64,000 bases of DNA, from NCBI RefSeq assembly GCF_037102585.1, contig NW_027043819.1, positions 682,001 through 746,000 on the forward strand. Reading direction: 5' to 3'. This stretch comes from Saccharomycopsis crataegensis. Taxonomy: Eukaryota > Ascomycota > Saccharomycetes > Ascoideales > Saccharomycopsidaceae. A model generated the notes under the pieces. The model was not told the DNA's origin. It was given only the letters and a program-made list of their open reading frames with translations, and did no database searches. The position numbers and the translations under genes were made by a program. Below, piece after piece: positions 35,562-44,883 of the stretch (position 1 is the first letter of the stretch; each line of letters starts with the position of its first letter).

Positions 35562-37832
35562 TCAATTAGCAATATATGGAGTAGAACCCTTTGGCCATAC
35601 CCTCTTGTACAACGCCATGTAGACGTAATCCTGGGCACTCAACTTTCTGTTGAAACTAGTCTTGAAGTAACCATGGGTACCCAAACTTTCTCTAATCCAG
35701 CCACTGCTTCCGGACTTGGTGAACAATGGCACACTTTCGTAATGACTGATATCCTCAGGCTTGAAGAACATGTAACGGATAGTTATGACCTTCTTGTGGA
35801 TCTTGAATGGTTGACCAACAAGAAGACGACGCTTGACGATCGACCGGCTGTTGTCTATGGATTCTAGCGACCCAGAACCAATGAGCTCAAGATCGAGGTT
35901 AGAAAGGATATTGGAGCCCAGAGAGTTGTTGCCTTGCTTTGGCTTGAAGAAGAGCACTGGAATCCGGCCAAAATAGGCAGGAACGATTGCCGATGCGATG
36001 TTGATGTTGCCGGGGGTGCTGAATTTTAAGTACTTGTGAGCGTTCCCGTTGCTATTGTTGGAGTTCACAGAGTACATTGGCTTGATCACTTCACGACGAG
36101 AACCATATTGCACCACAATATCGTCCTTGGAAGTGACAGGATCCTCGTAAGATTCCCAGGTCTTGAATGAGAAATGAACCAATGATTTCTTTTCTTCGTG
36201 TGAAAGAAGCCCAAACACCACGACTGGTTGGCTTTGATAATTATTCAACATTGAGGTGATATGATCGGTATTACTGTTGACAAGGTTATGTGCTACGAGG
36301 TGAAGTCTCACCGACTCTCCAATGGTGACTTGGGTCTTACCATTGAAAATTTTCAAGTTACGTTGTGTTGATCTCTTGAAGCTTCTAAAATTCAACAAGT
36401 TGCCATAAGCTTCTTGCAATTCCTTTGGTGGCTGTTCATCTTGATCAGTAATGTCCTTGATTGAGAACTTGTACTTGTGCAATCTTTCCACTGCAGATTC
36501 TTTTGGATCAAGGTAGAATTCTTCGGTGGAACCTGGGTTGCGCGATTCTTCCATAAATTGATCCAACTGGGAATTGTGGTCATAATCTTCATTAAATTCA
36601 ATATCGTTGTTATCGTTGGCAATACTCACTTGGTTTTTACCCTTTAACACATCTTCAATTTCTGGGTCAAAATCATCATCGTTTGGATCAAGAATCGTGG
36701 CGGCGGCGGTATCTTTCTTTTCAAGATCGTCGGCAACCATATCATCATCATCGTAATCGCTCATCATGTCATCGTCATCCATATACATTTCATCGTCATT
36801 ACCGCCATCTTGAGGTGACAATTCATCGATACTTTCATTTTCAAGAATGATTTCTTCACTAATCACATCAGTCACTTCCCCAGTATGCTTATTCAATTTT
36901 TCAATTAATTTCACCTTGAATTCTCCAACATTAGGAATATTAATGGTTTGATTCACGTGGAACCCTTTACCTCTAACGGTACCGTCAATTACCAATTCTT
37001 GGTCGTCGAATTTGATATTTTCGGCAACCACATACCCACGGTTATTCAACCAAGTAACCCCTTTTGGAATAACGCTACAGAGGGTATGTATACATTTTGA
37101 CAAAGATGAAGAGTTGTTTAAGTTGAAAATCTTGTCTTCTCCAGGGAAGAAATGGGTGAAATAACTGGTTAACGATGCCAACACTTGCTTTTGTTGCTTG
37201 TCCTTTAAATCATTGTCAATATTTGGCACAACACAAATCACATTGCTGATCCCTTGCAACTCAATGGCTCTAATAATTTGTTCTCCCTTGGCGGTATCAA
37301 CCTCATTTGAGGCACTAAGACCGAAAATCACGAAATCAGAAACTCTACTGGCGTCGAGAATCGACAAGAAGTTTGATGTGTCAGGAATGATGAATTTGAA
37401 GTTCGATTTAAATTTGGAAATCTTCAAGTTTTTAATGAATGGGGCCTTGTCTTGTACGGTATTTTCAACCATCATCTCACTGTTATTGTTATCTTCAATG
37501 ACAATGTCATTATCGATCAATTTTTGGAAGATTTCTTCTTCTGAAATATCATCGGTCAAGCTGATGATTGTCACAATCTTTTGCACCCCGCTGGCCGATT
37601 GGAACAATTTACGATTTTCCAAAGCTTGTAATACTTTTTTTTCTTTCAACTGATCGGCAAAATTCTTTCTTTCCAATTTATTAGCCCCTCTAAGCTTCTT
37701 TTTAGGACCAGTAGTGGTTTTTTCAACCTTCCCTTGGTTACGCGCCTTCACTTGGCCCTTGGAAGCATGTCTTGATTTGAATGGTTTTTTAGATTTCTTA
37801 ACAGTGGATCTATGGGAATGACCGGAAACCAT
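35562..37832 (-). CDS. TSR1: 40S ribosome assembly factor Tsr1
   Basis: 756 residues. The N-terminus is highly basic (HSHRSTVKKSKKPFKSRHAS), as in Tsr1. A degenerate GTPase-like fold follows without a P-loop, with an AARP2CN-type segment (about 225-320: PGEDKIFNLNNSSSLSKCI, WLNNRGYVVAENIKF). Then come a long acidic stretch (about 345-390) and the conserved C-terminal half (EFYLDPKESAVERLHKYKFSIK; SRSIVKRRLLVGQPFKIHKK; VTIRYMFFKPEDI; ending MALYKRVWPKGSTPYI). Tsr1 is a structural relative of Bms1 and translation GTPases that caps late cytoplasmic pre-40S particles. A poly-A tract running into TTTCA upstream (37918-37945) resembles an RRPE element of ribosome-biogenesis genes. Confidence 0.95.
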   Translation of the reverse strand: MVSGHSHRSTVKKSKKPFKSRHASKGQVKARNQGKVEKTTTGPKKKLRGANKLERKNFADQLKEKKVLQALENRKLFQSASGVQKIVTIISLTDDISEEEIFQKLIDNDIVIEDNNNSEMMVENTVQDKAPFIKNLKISKFKSNFKFIIPDTSNFLSILDASRVSDFVIFGLSASNEVDTAKGEQIIRAIELQGISNVICVVPNIDNDLKDKQQKQVLASLTSYFTHFFPGEDKIFNLNNSSSLSKCIHTLCSVIPKGVTWLNNRGYVVAENIKFDDQELVIDGTVRGKGFHVNQTINIPNVGEFKVKLIEKLNKHTGEVTDVISEEIILENESIDELSPQDGGNDDEMYMDDDDMMSDYDDDDMVADDLEKKDTAAATILDPNDDDFDPEIEDVLKGKNQVSIANDNNDIEFNEDYDHNSQLDQFMEESRNPGSTEEFYLDPKESAVERLHKYKFSIKDITDQDEQPPKELQEAYGNLLNFRSFKRSTQRNLKIFNGKTQVTIGESVRLHLVAHNLVNSNTDHITSMLNNYQSQPVVVFGLLSHEEKKSLVHFSFKTWESYEDPVTSKDDIVVQYGSRREVIKPMYSVNSNNSNGNAHKYLKFSTPGNINIASAIVPAYFGRIPVLFFKPKQGNNSLGSNILSNLDLELIGSGSLESIDNSRSIVKRRLLVGQPFKIHKKVITIRYMFFKPEDISHYESVPLFTKSGSSGWIRESLGTHGYFKTSFNRKLSAQDYVYMALYKRVWPKGSTPYIAN

Positions 37833-37915
37833 TTTGGTAACTCAGTTTATGTATATATATTTATTCCTTGGAGGAATATATGGAATAATGATAATATGAA
37901 TTACAGGAGTAAATC

Positions 37916-37949
<34 letters not shown>

Positions 37950-38657
37950 CGATGACGCCGGGTAAAAAAGATTTTTTTTTCTGGTAAGAAAACAGGGGTG
38001 TGGGACCTCTTACGTTTTGTATCCCATGTATGGGATAACCACAACGTTAGAACTGTCAAAAAGAAAGAGAAAAAGTGGTGTTATGGGTGTCAACTGACAT
38101 AATTGAGCATACCATGTTGCTAACAATCACAATTGCAGTTGTATCATACCTTAGTACCGACATCCAAATAGTCAGAAACCCCAATTGTTGTTGATGCATA
38201 CCTGTGCCCCTATATAATAATAACAAGAAATGCGCAGCATGGCTGGGCAGGGCCTGGACCGATTGATTGCTGTGGGTGTACAGAACAAATAATAACAATA
38301 ACAAGATGTGTGACGTTTCTATATATTTATACCACACTACCATACCGCCTCTTACAGGGTGTTTTCACCATCACTATTGTGTGTATGTTTCCCACTAATC
38401 CATCTCCTTTACTCGGCCCCTCTCGCGTTGTTTTGCTTTTCCCGAAGCTTCCATTTTGCGCCTATTTTGTGTATATGCGCGTCAGTCACATACATACATA
38501 CAAGTAAATATATATAAGTACTGTTGTGTCACCTCTGATAAATCCTGGAAATTTCACACTGGGATCTTTCTTTATATATATATATATATATAACTGGCTC
38601 TCACCACATTAATATCTCAAAAGTAATAATAAAAAACAACTCAACCTCAATATCGCA
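37833..38657. promoter_or_regulatory. Divergent promoter region, TSR1 / GPI protein
   Basis: 825 bases. Includes an A-run of about 22 that ends AAAAAATTTCA (37918-37945, RRPE-like), an 18-base near-perfect palindrome at 38020-38037, and an (AT)n block at about 38573-38592 shortly before the GPI gene. No further gene seen. Confidence 0.5.
38020..38037. promoter_or_regulatory. Palindrome TATCCCAT-GT-ATGGGATA
   Basis: Two perfect 8-base inverted arms around a 2-base centre, about 190 bases upstream of TSR1 and 620 bases upstream of the GPI gene. The symmetry suggests a dimeric factor site; I cannot name the factor. Confidence 0.5.
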
Positions 38658-39308
38658 ATGAAGTACTCCACTGTTTTAATCTTGGCTTCCTCCGCCTCCG
38701 CCGCTGCCGTTGAAAAAAGAGATGGCCTTAGTGTTCTCGCTTCTTTGGCTACTGTCGCTGCCTCTGGCGTCACCAGTGTTTTCGGTGATGTTACCAGCGG
38801 TGTCGTCTCTGCTGCTACCAATGTTGCCAGTGATGTCACCTCTGCTTTTCCTGGGGTAACCTCTACTTTGGGTTCTGTTTTCTCTGAAGCCACTAGCGGT
38901 GCTGCCTCTGTCGCCACCAATGCTGCCTCTCACATTACCAGTGAAGCCGGAACTCTTGCTAGTGAAATCACCAGTGGAGCTGTTAGTGCTTACTCCCATG
39001 CTACTTCTGATGCCGCCTCTTTAAAAAGTTCCATCAACAGTAAGATTACCAGCACTTCTGCTTCCTCAACAGCCTCTGCTTCCTCTAGCCACAGCTCTTC
39101 TGCTTCTGGATCTGGCTCTTCTTCTACCCATAGGTCTTCTGCTTCTGCTTCCTCTTCTACTCTCAGCAGCTCTTCTACCTCTGGTTCTAGCAGCGCTAGC
39201 TCTGACAGCTCTAGCTCTGCTTCATCCACTGGATCGGGTGCTGCCGCCGGCTTGGCTACTACTGGCTTTTCCGCCATCTTGGCCGGTTCCATCCTTGCTT
39301 TGTTATAA
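38658..39308 (+). CDS. Predicted GPI-anchored Ser/Ala-rich cell-wall protein
   Basis: 216 residues. A signal peptide (MKYSTVLILASSASAAA) is followed by a Lys-Arg pair (K20-R21), a likely Kex2 site. Residues 25-125 are made of degenerate Val-Thr-Ser / Ala-Thr-Ser repeats with regular hydrophobic spacing (SGVTSVFGDVTSGVVSAAT, and similar). A Ser stalk follows (about 130-195, nearly all Ser with Ala, Gly, Thr). A terminal hydrophobic tail (GLATTGFSAILAGSILALL) is typical of a GPI-addition signal, with a plausible omega site just before it. Heavy O-mannosylation is expected. I know no specific orthologue. Codons such as GCC, TCT and ACC suggest good expression. Confidence 0.75.
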   Translation: MKYSTVLILASSASAAAVEKRDGLSVLASLATVAASGVTSVFGDVTSGVVSAATNVASDVTSAFPGVTSTLGSVFSEATSGAASVATNAASHITSEAGTLASEITSGAVSAYSHATSDAASLKSSINSKITSTSASSTASASSSHSSSASGSGSSSTHRSSASASSSTLSSSSTSGSSSASSDSSSSASSTGSGAAAGLATTGFSAILAGSILALL

Positions 39309-40070
39309 ATTTCCTCTATAATTGAGCATGTTCCTTGTACTCCGAAGAGCATTTTTTTTTTCTTGCTCTTGGTTGCATTATATTATATAGTACTTTCTAT
39401 TTTGAGTTTCTGTGACAATAACAACTCTTTCTCCTTTTCCCTCTTTCCTTCTGTCTCATTCTCTCCTATTATAATGGGGTAGTGTGTTTAAGATTAGAAC
39501 TTACATCGATTTTTATAGATGATTTTACGAGTATAACGATTTTTAATTTGTGTGAACATACAGCACTTCTTGTGTAAAAACTGGAAAATTGCAGCCAAAC
39601 AGGTAGATCCAGTGACTTCCCTTCCCTTCTTTTTTTTCATCTCGTGCTGGGTGGGTGCTGTTAGCAATTGCTTTACAGTCTTTGACAGTGTGTCAATCTA
39701 TTGTTGGTATTATTCCCAATGTTATTAGACGTCTTGATCATATATCGTCTCTTGGTTTAAATAAACAATAAAAATTATGATGATAATAATAATAATAAGT
39801 AACCGTCTGTTAAAATTAAAACAGTTGACGGCCAGTTTTCTTCCTGGTTGTCGACAGGGGGTGTTTCACGGTGGATTAGGCGGGAAAAAGTAAACAAGCT
39901 GAAACCAAAATTATCGCACTAACAATCTCTAGCAATCATTTCTTCTTCTTCCATCTTGCTTTGGAATAGAAAAAACTTTACGGCCTGGCTGAGTAGAACA
40001 ACCAATAGCCATTTCTAGATTATTGTTTTTTTTTGAAAACAAAAGACCTTCCTCAAGGAATATAGCAATA
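39309..40070. other. Intergenic between two GPI-protein genes
   Basis: 762 bases, T/C-rich near 39420-39470, with an AAT/ATA repeat near 39778-39798. Probably the 3' UTR of the first and the promoter of the second GPI gene. No site I can name. Confidence 0.4.
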
Positions 40071-40370
40071 ATGAAGTCCACTTCCGCTCTTTTATCAATC
40101 CTTTGTTCCGCCGTTGCGGTTTATGCCGCTGATGCCTCTAGTGCAAATTCTACGGTCTCCAGCACCTCTGGTTCATCATATTCTGTCCCAGAACTCATGA
40201 CCTTCACTGAAACTTCTAACGCCGTCCCATCAGGTAATTTCCTTGCGGGCTCGTCATCCACCAGCTCGAGCTCTTCTAAAGGTGATGCGCCAAACGCCTT
40301 TGCCGACATGGGATTTCCGGCCCAAATGGGTGGGTTGGTTGGATTAGGGATGATTTTTGGTTTCTTATGA
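40071..40370 (+). CDS. Small predicted GPI-anchored secreted protein
   Basis: 99 residues from the ATG at 40071 (the frame continues upstream, but only this start gives a proper signal peptide, MKSTSALLSILCSAVAVYAA). The mature part is Ser/Thr-rich (STVSSTSGSSYSVPELMTF, later a run of Ser). The C-terminus is a small hydrophobic tail (MGGLVGLGMIFGFL) preceded by small residues, consistent with GPI attachment. The body is only about 60 residues, among the smallest GPI proteins. No family recognised. Together with its neighbours it suggests a local group of cell-surface genes. Confidence 0.65.
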   Translation: MKSTSALLSILCSAVAVYAADASSANSTVSSTSGSSYSVPELMTFTETSNAVPSGNFLAGSSSTSSSSSKGDAPNAFADMGFPAQMGGLVGLGMIFGFL

Positions 40371-41748
40371 GGAGTTTGTTCAGTTTGCTAAGCTTTTTTT
40401 TATTTTCATTCTTTTTTTTTTAGTATGTGTCGTCTGAATTTCCATCCTGGCGACGTGGATGCGATAATGATGGTACAAGAGGATTTGAAAGAACATTTTC
40501 AATCCGTGGAATCCGTGTGGGCCTTTTTTTATTTTCATTCTAATACTTATATGTATGTCGACGATCATTTAATGTCAATTTTCTTGACTTTTGTGATTGG
40601 ATGATTATTTTGAAGATAACTTCATGTCATGACTTTCAAATGTTTTTTTGTTGTATAGTTGTTGTTATTTTTTTTTGTACTTTTTATAGTTGTAACCTTC
40701 TTTTAGATTATTATTTTCGACTTTTCTTTGTTCTTTTTATTTATTTTTTTGTTCTTCTAAGGTTATATATAAAATGGTGAGGATGTTTCAAATTACTACT
40801 TTTTTCTTTAATCTTTGGTGGACTCTAATTTTCTTTTTTTTTTTCTTTATAGTTGGCTTAGCTTTTGTCATTAATTTTTTGTTTTTTGGAAATAGAAGTC
40901 TGGAATTACACATGGAAAAGAACATTTATTTTTTTATCCTGAAGAAATATAGATCATAATTCTTTTCAACCCAACAATGGTTATGTATTGTGGAACAGTG
41001 GAATATTTCTCGAGTGCAGTTCTGATTTCCTCTGAAAAATTGTAAAAGCAAAAATGATATTATCGCTCTTTCCTCGTCTCATTCGCCCGTGAATAGTTCA
41101 TTTTGCTCTTAAAGATCCTAATGCTCTGAATATATATGGGACTCATTCATCGTTGATAAGAACATATAAATGTAATTGTAAAGATTCCTTTTGGTCAATT
41201 GAATCAGCTTACTTAATTTCCGATAAATCTATGATATATATATATATATATATGTATAATTTTTAAGAGAGTATTATTATTGAATTATTATCGGTTTTCC
41301 TGTTGTTCTTCTCGTTAATTTACAATATTCTGAAAGACATCTACTTTTGTGATACCTTTCAACACGGTAAACTGTTACGCAAATGTACAAAAACCAGCAC
41401 CGTCGCCCATGCCATTAAACAACAATTGACAATATTAAGAATTACACAATAACCACCCCAGCAATGTGATATGTTGCGATAAAATTAATAAACCAATCAA
41501 TATAAATAATATACTGAGATTGTTTTTTTTTCCAGTTGCATTCACGGCAATGAGGGAAATCAAGTGACTCTCTATACTAAAGTTTGTACAAAAAAGTAGC
41601 AATTTTAATGTTTGTGGCTCCACCTGAGAGTGTGGTGACAAAATCTTAATAGAATATTTTCAATTCTGTAAATAAAAAAAAAAAATTATTGCTCAAGTTT
41701 TGTATATATTTGTTATTATCCTTTTTATGACAGTAATAAGCGTTGACA
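40371..41748. other. Long intergenic region, T-rich
   Basis: 1378 bases. Notable is a repeated phrase TTTTTTATTTTCATTCT (near 40397-40412 and 40526-40541), long T-runs to 40850 and a perfect (TA)n near 41231-41251. A frame at 40774-40959 would give a hydrophobic Phe-rich peptide, more likely translated T-runs than a gene. A short upstream frame overlaps the next gene's start (41727-41762). Confidence 0.45.
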
Positions 41749-41762
41749 ATGTCAAACATTAA
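41727..41762 (+). promoter_or_regulatory. Upstream open reading frame overlapping the next start codon
   Basis: ATG-to-TAA frame of 11 codons that begins 22 bases before the ATG at 41749 and ends 14 bases inside that gene in another frame. If the transcript starts upstream, scanning ribosomes would meet this ATG first, which would lower translation of the main frame. Confidence 0.5.
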
Positions 41763-42756
41763 TATCAAATCACCTGTTCCATTGCACTCGAACTCACGGT
41801 CTCCTAAACCTTCCTTGTTATCTTCTTCCCAACAACCAAAAAGAAGCTATAACATAGATGAAGCAAACGACAAAAAGTTGCGGGTACCAAATGTTAGTGA
41901 TACCGAGGAAATGATCAGACCAGTCAGGACCCCAGAGTTTATGAGTTTTTCTCCTTTCAGCCATATTCACCACCACAGCAACAACAATTATGGTTATCAA
42001 GATCGTCAAGCCAGTGAAGATTTCGATCCCGGTAAATCTCTTGAAAGCACCATCCCTCCCCAATTACAACAAAATATTGAAAGAAAAGGCAGCGCCACCT
42101 GTTGCTACCAGAAGGCGTTGGAACGTCGCAATAGTTTGACTAGCAATTGCAGTAGTACTGGTGACGATGATAACGATGGTGACAGCCCAAAAAATTCCCG
42201 AAAATCTTTTGATGGTAGTATTCCAATCACTGAGGACAAAAGTGATGTTATCGAAGCAGAGGAAAGGACTGCCAATGCTCCAAAATCCAGCCAGTCATTA
42301 CAGGACCAAAAGAGAGACTTGATGAACTTCAGTGGGTTATATTCTCGGTGGAAAAATCGCGGATACCATCACCACCATCGTCATGAACATATACTCCACA
42401 ATCATCTTCAAGAACTACATTCGCGTTATCAGCATCCAGCCGAGGATCCATTGTCTCCTAAAGATAAAACATCATCAAAAAAGAATAGTGTAATGCCGGG
42501 GCTGTTTCCAATTGCAGACACCACTGATAAAAAAAATGGGTTGCTCATGTCAGTTAGTGACGAGAGTACTGAAGGAGATGATCAAAGTTTGAAAATTTTT
42601 GGGGAAAAAATCCAAAAGGCTGAAGAGCTGGATAGTGGATCGAGTAAGCTAGAGGGGCAATTTAATGATATAAAAATTGATACGGCCCAAAAAGGGGATT
42701 TTTCAAGACATGTTTTCGATCATGAAAATTATAAGAAATTTCACTTGCGTCAATAA
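41749..42756 (+). CDS. Unidentified disordered, His/Ser-rich protein
   Basis: 335 residues from the ATG at 41749. No membrane segment and no domain I recognise. The protein is mostly disordered: a Ser/Pro-rich N-terminus, HIHHHSNNN (about 73-81), an acidic patch TGDDDNDGDSP, then QDQKRDLMNFSGLYSRWKNR followed by a His run (YHHHHRHEHILHNHL), and a final ordered-looking end (FSRHVFDHENYKKFHLRQ). Ser/Thr-Pro and R-x-x-S sites (RRNSL, RKSFD) suggest phosphoregulation, for instance by PKA-type kinases. The MNFSGLYSRWKN block is the most likely conserved motif for a search. It lies among small cell-wall protein genes. Coding status rests on length and composition only. Confidence 0.6.
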   Translation: MSNINIKSPVPLHSNSRSPKPSLLSSSQQPKRSYNIDEANDKKLRVPNVSDTEEMIRPVRTPEFMSFSPFSHIHHHSNNNYGYQDRQASEDFDPGKSLESTIPPQLQQNIERKGSATCCYQKALERRNSLTSNCSSTGDDDNDGDSPKNSRKSFDGSIPITEDKSDVIEAEERTANAPKSSQSLQDQKRDLMNFSGLYSRWKNRGYHHHHRHEHILHNHLQELHSRYQHPAEDPLSPKDKTSSKKNSVMPGLFPIADTTDKKNGLLMSVSDESTEGDDQSLKIFGEKIQKAEELDSGSSKLEGQFNDIKIDTAQKGDFSRHVFDHENYKKFHLRQ

Positions 42757-43481
42757 GGATTTGTTACGAGAGTATTCAGGATCTAAGCTATTTTGTATTA
42801 GTTTGCGGGTATTGGTTTTTTATTTTTCGGGTTTTTTATTCTTTTCCTTTTTATATGCTCAAAAATATTTATATGCAGTTTCGTGGGCTTCGTTTGTGTA
42901 ATCTGAAATCAACAAGAATGGTAAGGGAATTTTTCAAAAAATAAACGTATCAGAAGAACAATAACACCAGATCATGCACAACTGCAATTAACAGGGCCGA
43001 TCTTATTGATATATGTATGACAAGAAAAGGCAAATCAACCTTTTTTTTTTCTTTTCTTTTCTAACTACAAAAAATATTGCCTGTGTCATGAGGAAATAAT
43101 CTATATTACACATGAAACAAAAGATACAACAATAAAAAGTAAAAAATTATAGCTAATACATAATAAGAATTGAACTTAAATAACTATGGGAGCATATAGC
43201 AGCAAAAAAAATTTTGCTGAAAATAATAATAATTACAATAATAATAAAACTTTTATAAGAAAATACATCATAATGAATGTATAATAAGGAAAATGGAAAA
43301 GAAGTAATACAGTATGAAGTTGAACTATCGAAGATTGAACTGAAAGGAAGGAAGGAAGGAAGGATAGGAAACAATTTTTCTAATTCTAGTATATTCTATT
43401 TTTCTTTTTGATTAATTGAGTTTCTCACCAATTTTTTTGTTTGGTTTATTTTCTCGTCATCAATTTTTTGACTCCAAAATT
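42757..43481. other. Intergenic, convergent 3' ends
   Basis: 725 bases, very AT-rich. Contains a GAAG tandem repeat (about 43344-43363) and several A/T-runs. No supported gene. Confidence 0.45.
43344..43363. repeat. (GGAA)n microsatellite
   Basis: About four to five copies of the tetranucleotide GGAA/GAAG downstream of the stop of the GPI-type gene on the minus strand. Confidence 0.7.
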
Positions 43482-44039
43482 CTAAACCAAATAAGCTCCA
43501 GCCATTGCTAATACAGCAACGATTAATCCCTGGTTAGCCCCGACGTATCTGCCCATTGCATCACCTTTGGAATGCTTTGTGCTAGTTGAAGTGCTGTTGG
43601 AACTCGAAGAAGAGACATCCTTTGTTGGAATGGCTGCAACACGACTCACACTAACAGTGCTCAAGGAGGAAGAGGAGGTAATGGTACTATTGCTAGCGGA
43701 GGTTTTTGGGTCTTCATCAGCTTCAATAACTGCTTTGTTATTGGCGGAAGTCACAAGTTTAGTGACCGAGGTAGCCTTGGTGCTGGTGGAAGAAGTGGTT
43801 GCAGCAACAGAAGATTTGCTACTAGAAGAAGAAGAGGAGGAGGAGGAGGAGGAGGAGGAGGTGGTGGTGGTGGTCGATGCTGGATATTGGGTAACCGTAC
43901 CAGAAATCCCACTTCTGGTGATGGTAGTGATAATGGTTTGAGTTGTGGTGGAGCTTGCAGAGGTAGAAGTAAGGGTAATTGGACTGGCAATGACAGAAAT
44001 TGCCGATAAACTGGTGAATAAGAGTGATCTGGAGAGCAT
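43482..44039 (-). CDS. Predicted GPI-anchored Ser/Thr-rich cell-wall protein
   Basis: 185 residues from the ATG at 44039 (28 upstream codons lack signal-peptide character). The signal peptide is MLSRSLLFTSLSAISVIAS. The body is Ser/Thr-rich, including a serine run encoded by TCC/TCT codons (about 63-80; the DNA shows a GAGGAGGAG repeat on the plus strand, about 43827-43872). The C-terminal region HSKGDAMGRYVGANQGLIVA then AVLAMAGAYLV fits a GPI signal with a Gly/Asn-type omega site. Comparable to the two other small GPI-type genes nearby, but the sequences are not obviously homologous. Function unknown, likely a structural mannoprotein. Confidence 0.7.
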   Translation of the reverse strand: MLSRSLLFTSLSAISVIASPITLTSTSASSTTTQTIITTITRSGISGTVTQYPASTTTTTSSSSSSSSSSSSSSKSSVAATTSSTSTKATSVTKLVTSANNKAVIEADEDPKTSASNSTITSSSSLSTVSVSRVAAIPTKDVSSSSSNSTSTSTKHSKGDAMGRYVGANQGLIVAVLAMAGAYLV

Positions 44040-44883
44040 TTCTGAAACTTTGATAGAGTGGTGATATTTGTTTTTCCTATTTTCTAAAGTACGAATGAAT
44101 GAATATACGAATAAGCGAATCAAGAAATAAATGAAACAATTGATGAGCCTATGAATGAATTTGTTAATGGGTGGATCTGTATGTGTGTGGGGAAATGACT
44201 GATTGGTTTATTAGGACAGATATAGTGGTTATAAAGAGTGTATATAGTTGGAATATCCTAATAATAATCGAGAGTCTTGGTAGAGTATGGCGTTACAATA
44301 GAAAGGCAGAAGTAAATTGTACATGAAGTGACAGCTCCAAAGATATATATATATATATATACATATAATATCATAATAATGTTATATCAATTACCACCTA
44401 CCAGAAGATAATGTATCCATGGTAATATCCTCCTGCATGTTGGGCGGTTCCTCCCCCGGGTGGATACCACCGAGATGAGGGACGTTTTAAAAAAAATGTT
44501 AAGCCAAAAATCACGTGAAATAGGCGGACAGTGCCCTCGGGACTGCCCTCGGGATTGTTGTCAAAGTTGGTGGGAAATCTTTGGTAACACCACCAACAAT
44601 AGGTTTGATAAGGACATGAGGATGCTGGATATAATGAAAATTGAGAAGTACATGAAACAAACAAAAGAATGCGTAATTTATCATGGGTTCAATGAGGAAA
44701 GTTGGGGATGTAAATAATATCTATATGTGAAGCATCAAGAAATATAAAAACAAGGTTCAGTTATAATAGTTAAATTGTGCAATTGTAGAAAATACGGTGA
44801 TTTTTACGTCTCTGAATATTCCAGCAAAAATTTTCCATTTATTTGTACATATGTAGATATTTGTTCTTCGCATTTCTGTAACG
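44040..44883. promoter_or_regulatory. Upstream region of GPI gene / CAND1 3' end, with GC-rich island
   Basis: 844 bases. An (AT)n run is at about 44344-44361. A GC-rich island at 44435-44560 contains CCCGGG, a CACGTG box (44512-44517) and a 12-base tandem duplication of CTGCCCTCGGGA (44531-44554). Overlapping short frames on both strands cross this island; none has a recognisable product. Confidence 0.45.

Noticed and set aside
38990-39352. 120-codon minus-strand Glu/Ala-rich frame
   Set aside because: Reverse-strand shadow of the Ser-rich part of the GPI gene at 38658.
40774-40959. Short hydrophobic frame (61 codons) after the second GPI gene
   Set aside because: Phe/Leu-rich product arises from T-runs; no conserved-looking motif; it lies in a T-rich 3' region.
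43567-43941. 124-codon plus-strand Glu/Val-rich frame
   Set aside because: Mirror-strand shadow of the Ser/Thr-rich GPI gene; the EEE run is the reverse of serine codons.
44398-44717. Overlapping frames on both strands through the GC-rich island (85 and 88 codons)
   Set aside because: They overlap each other and neither has a recognisable domain. The openness is explained by the locally high GC content and the tandem repeat.
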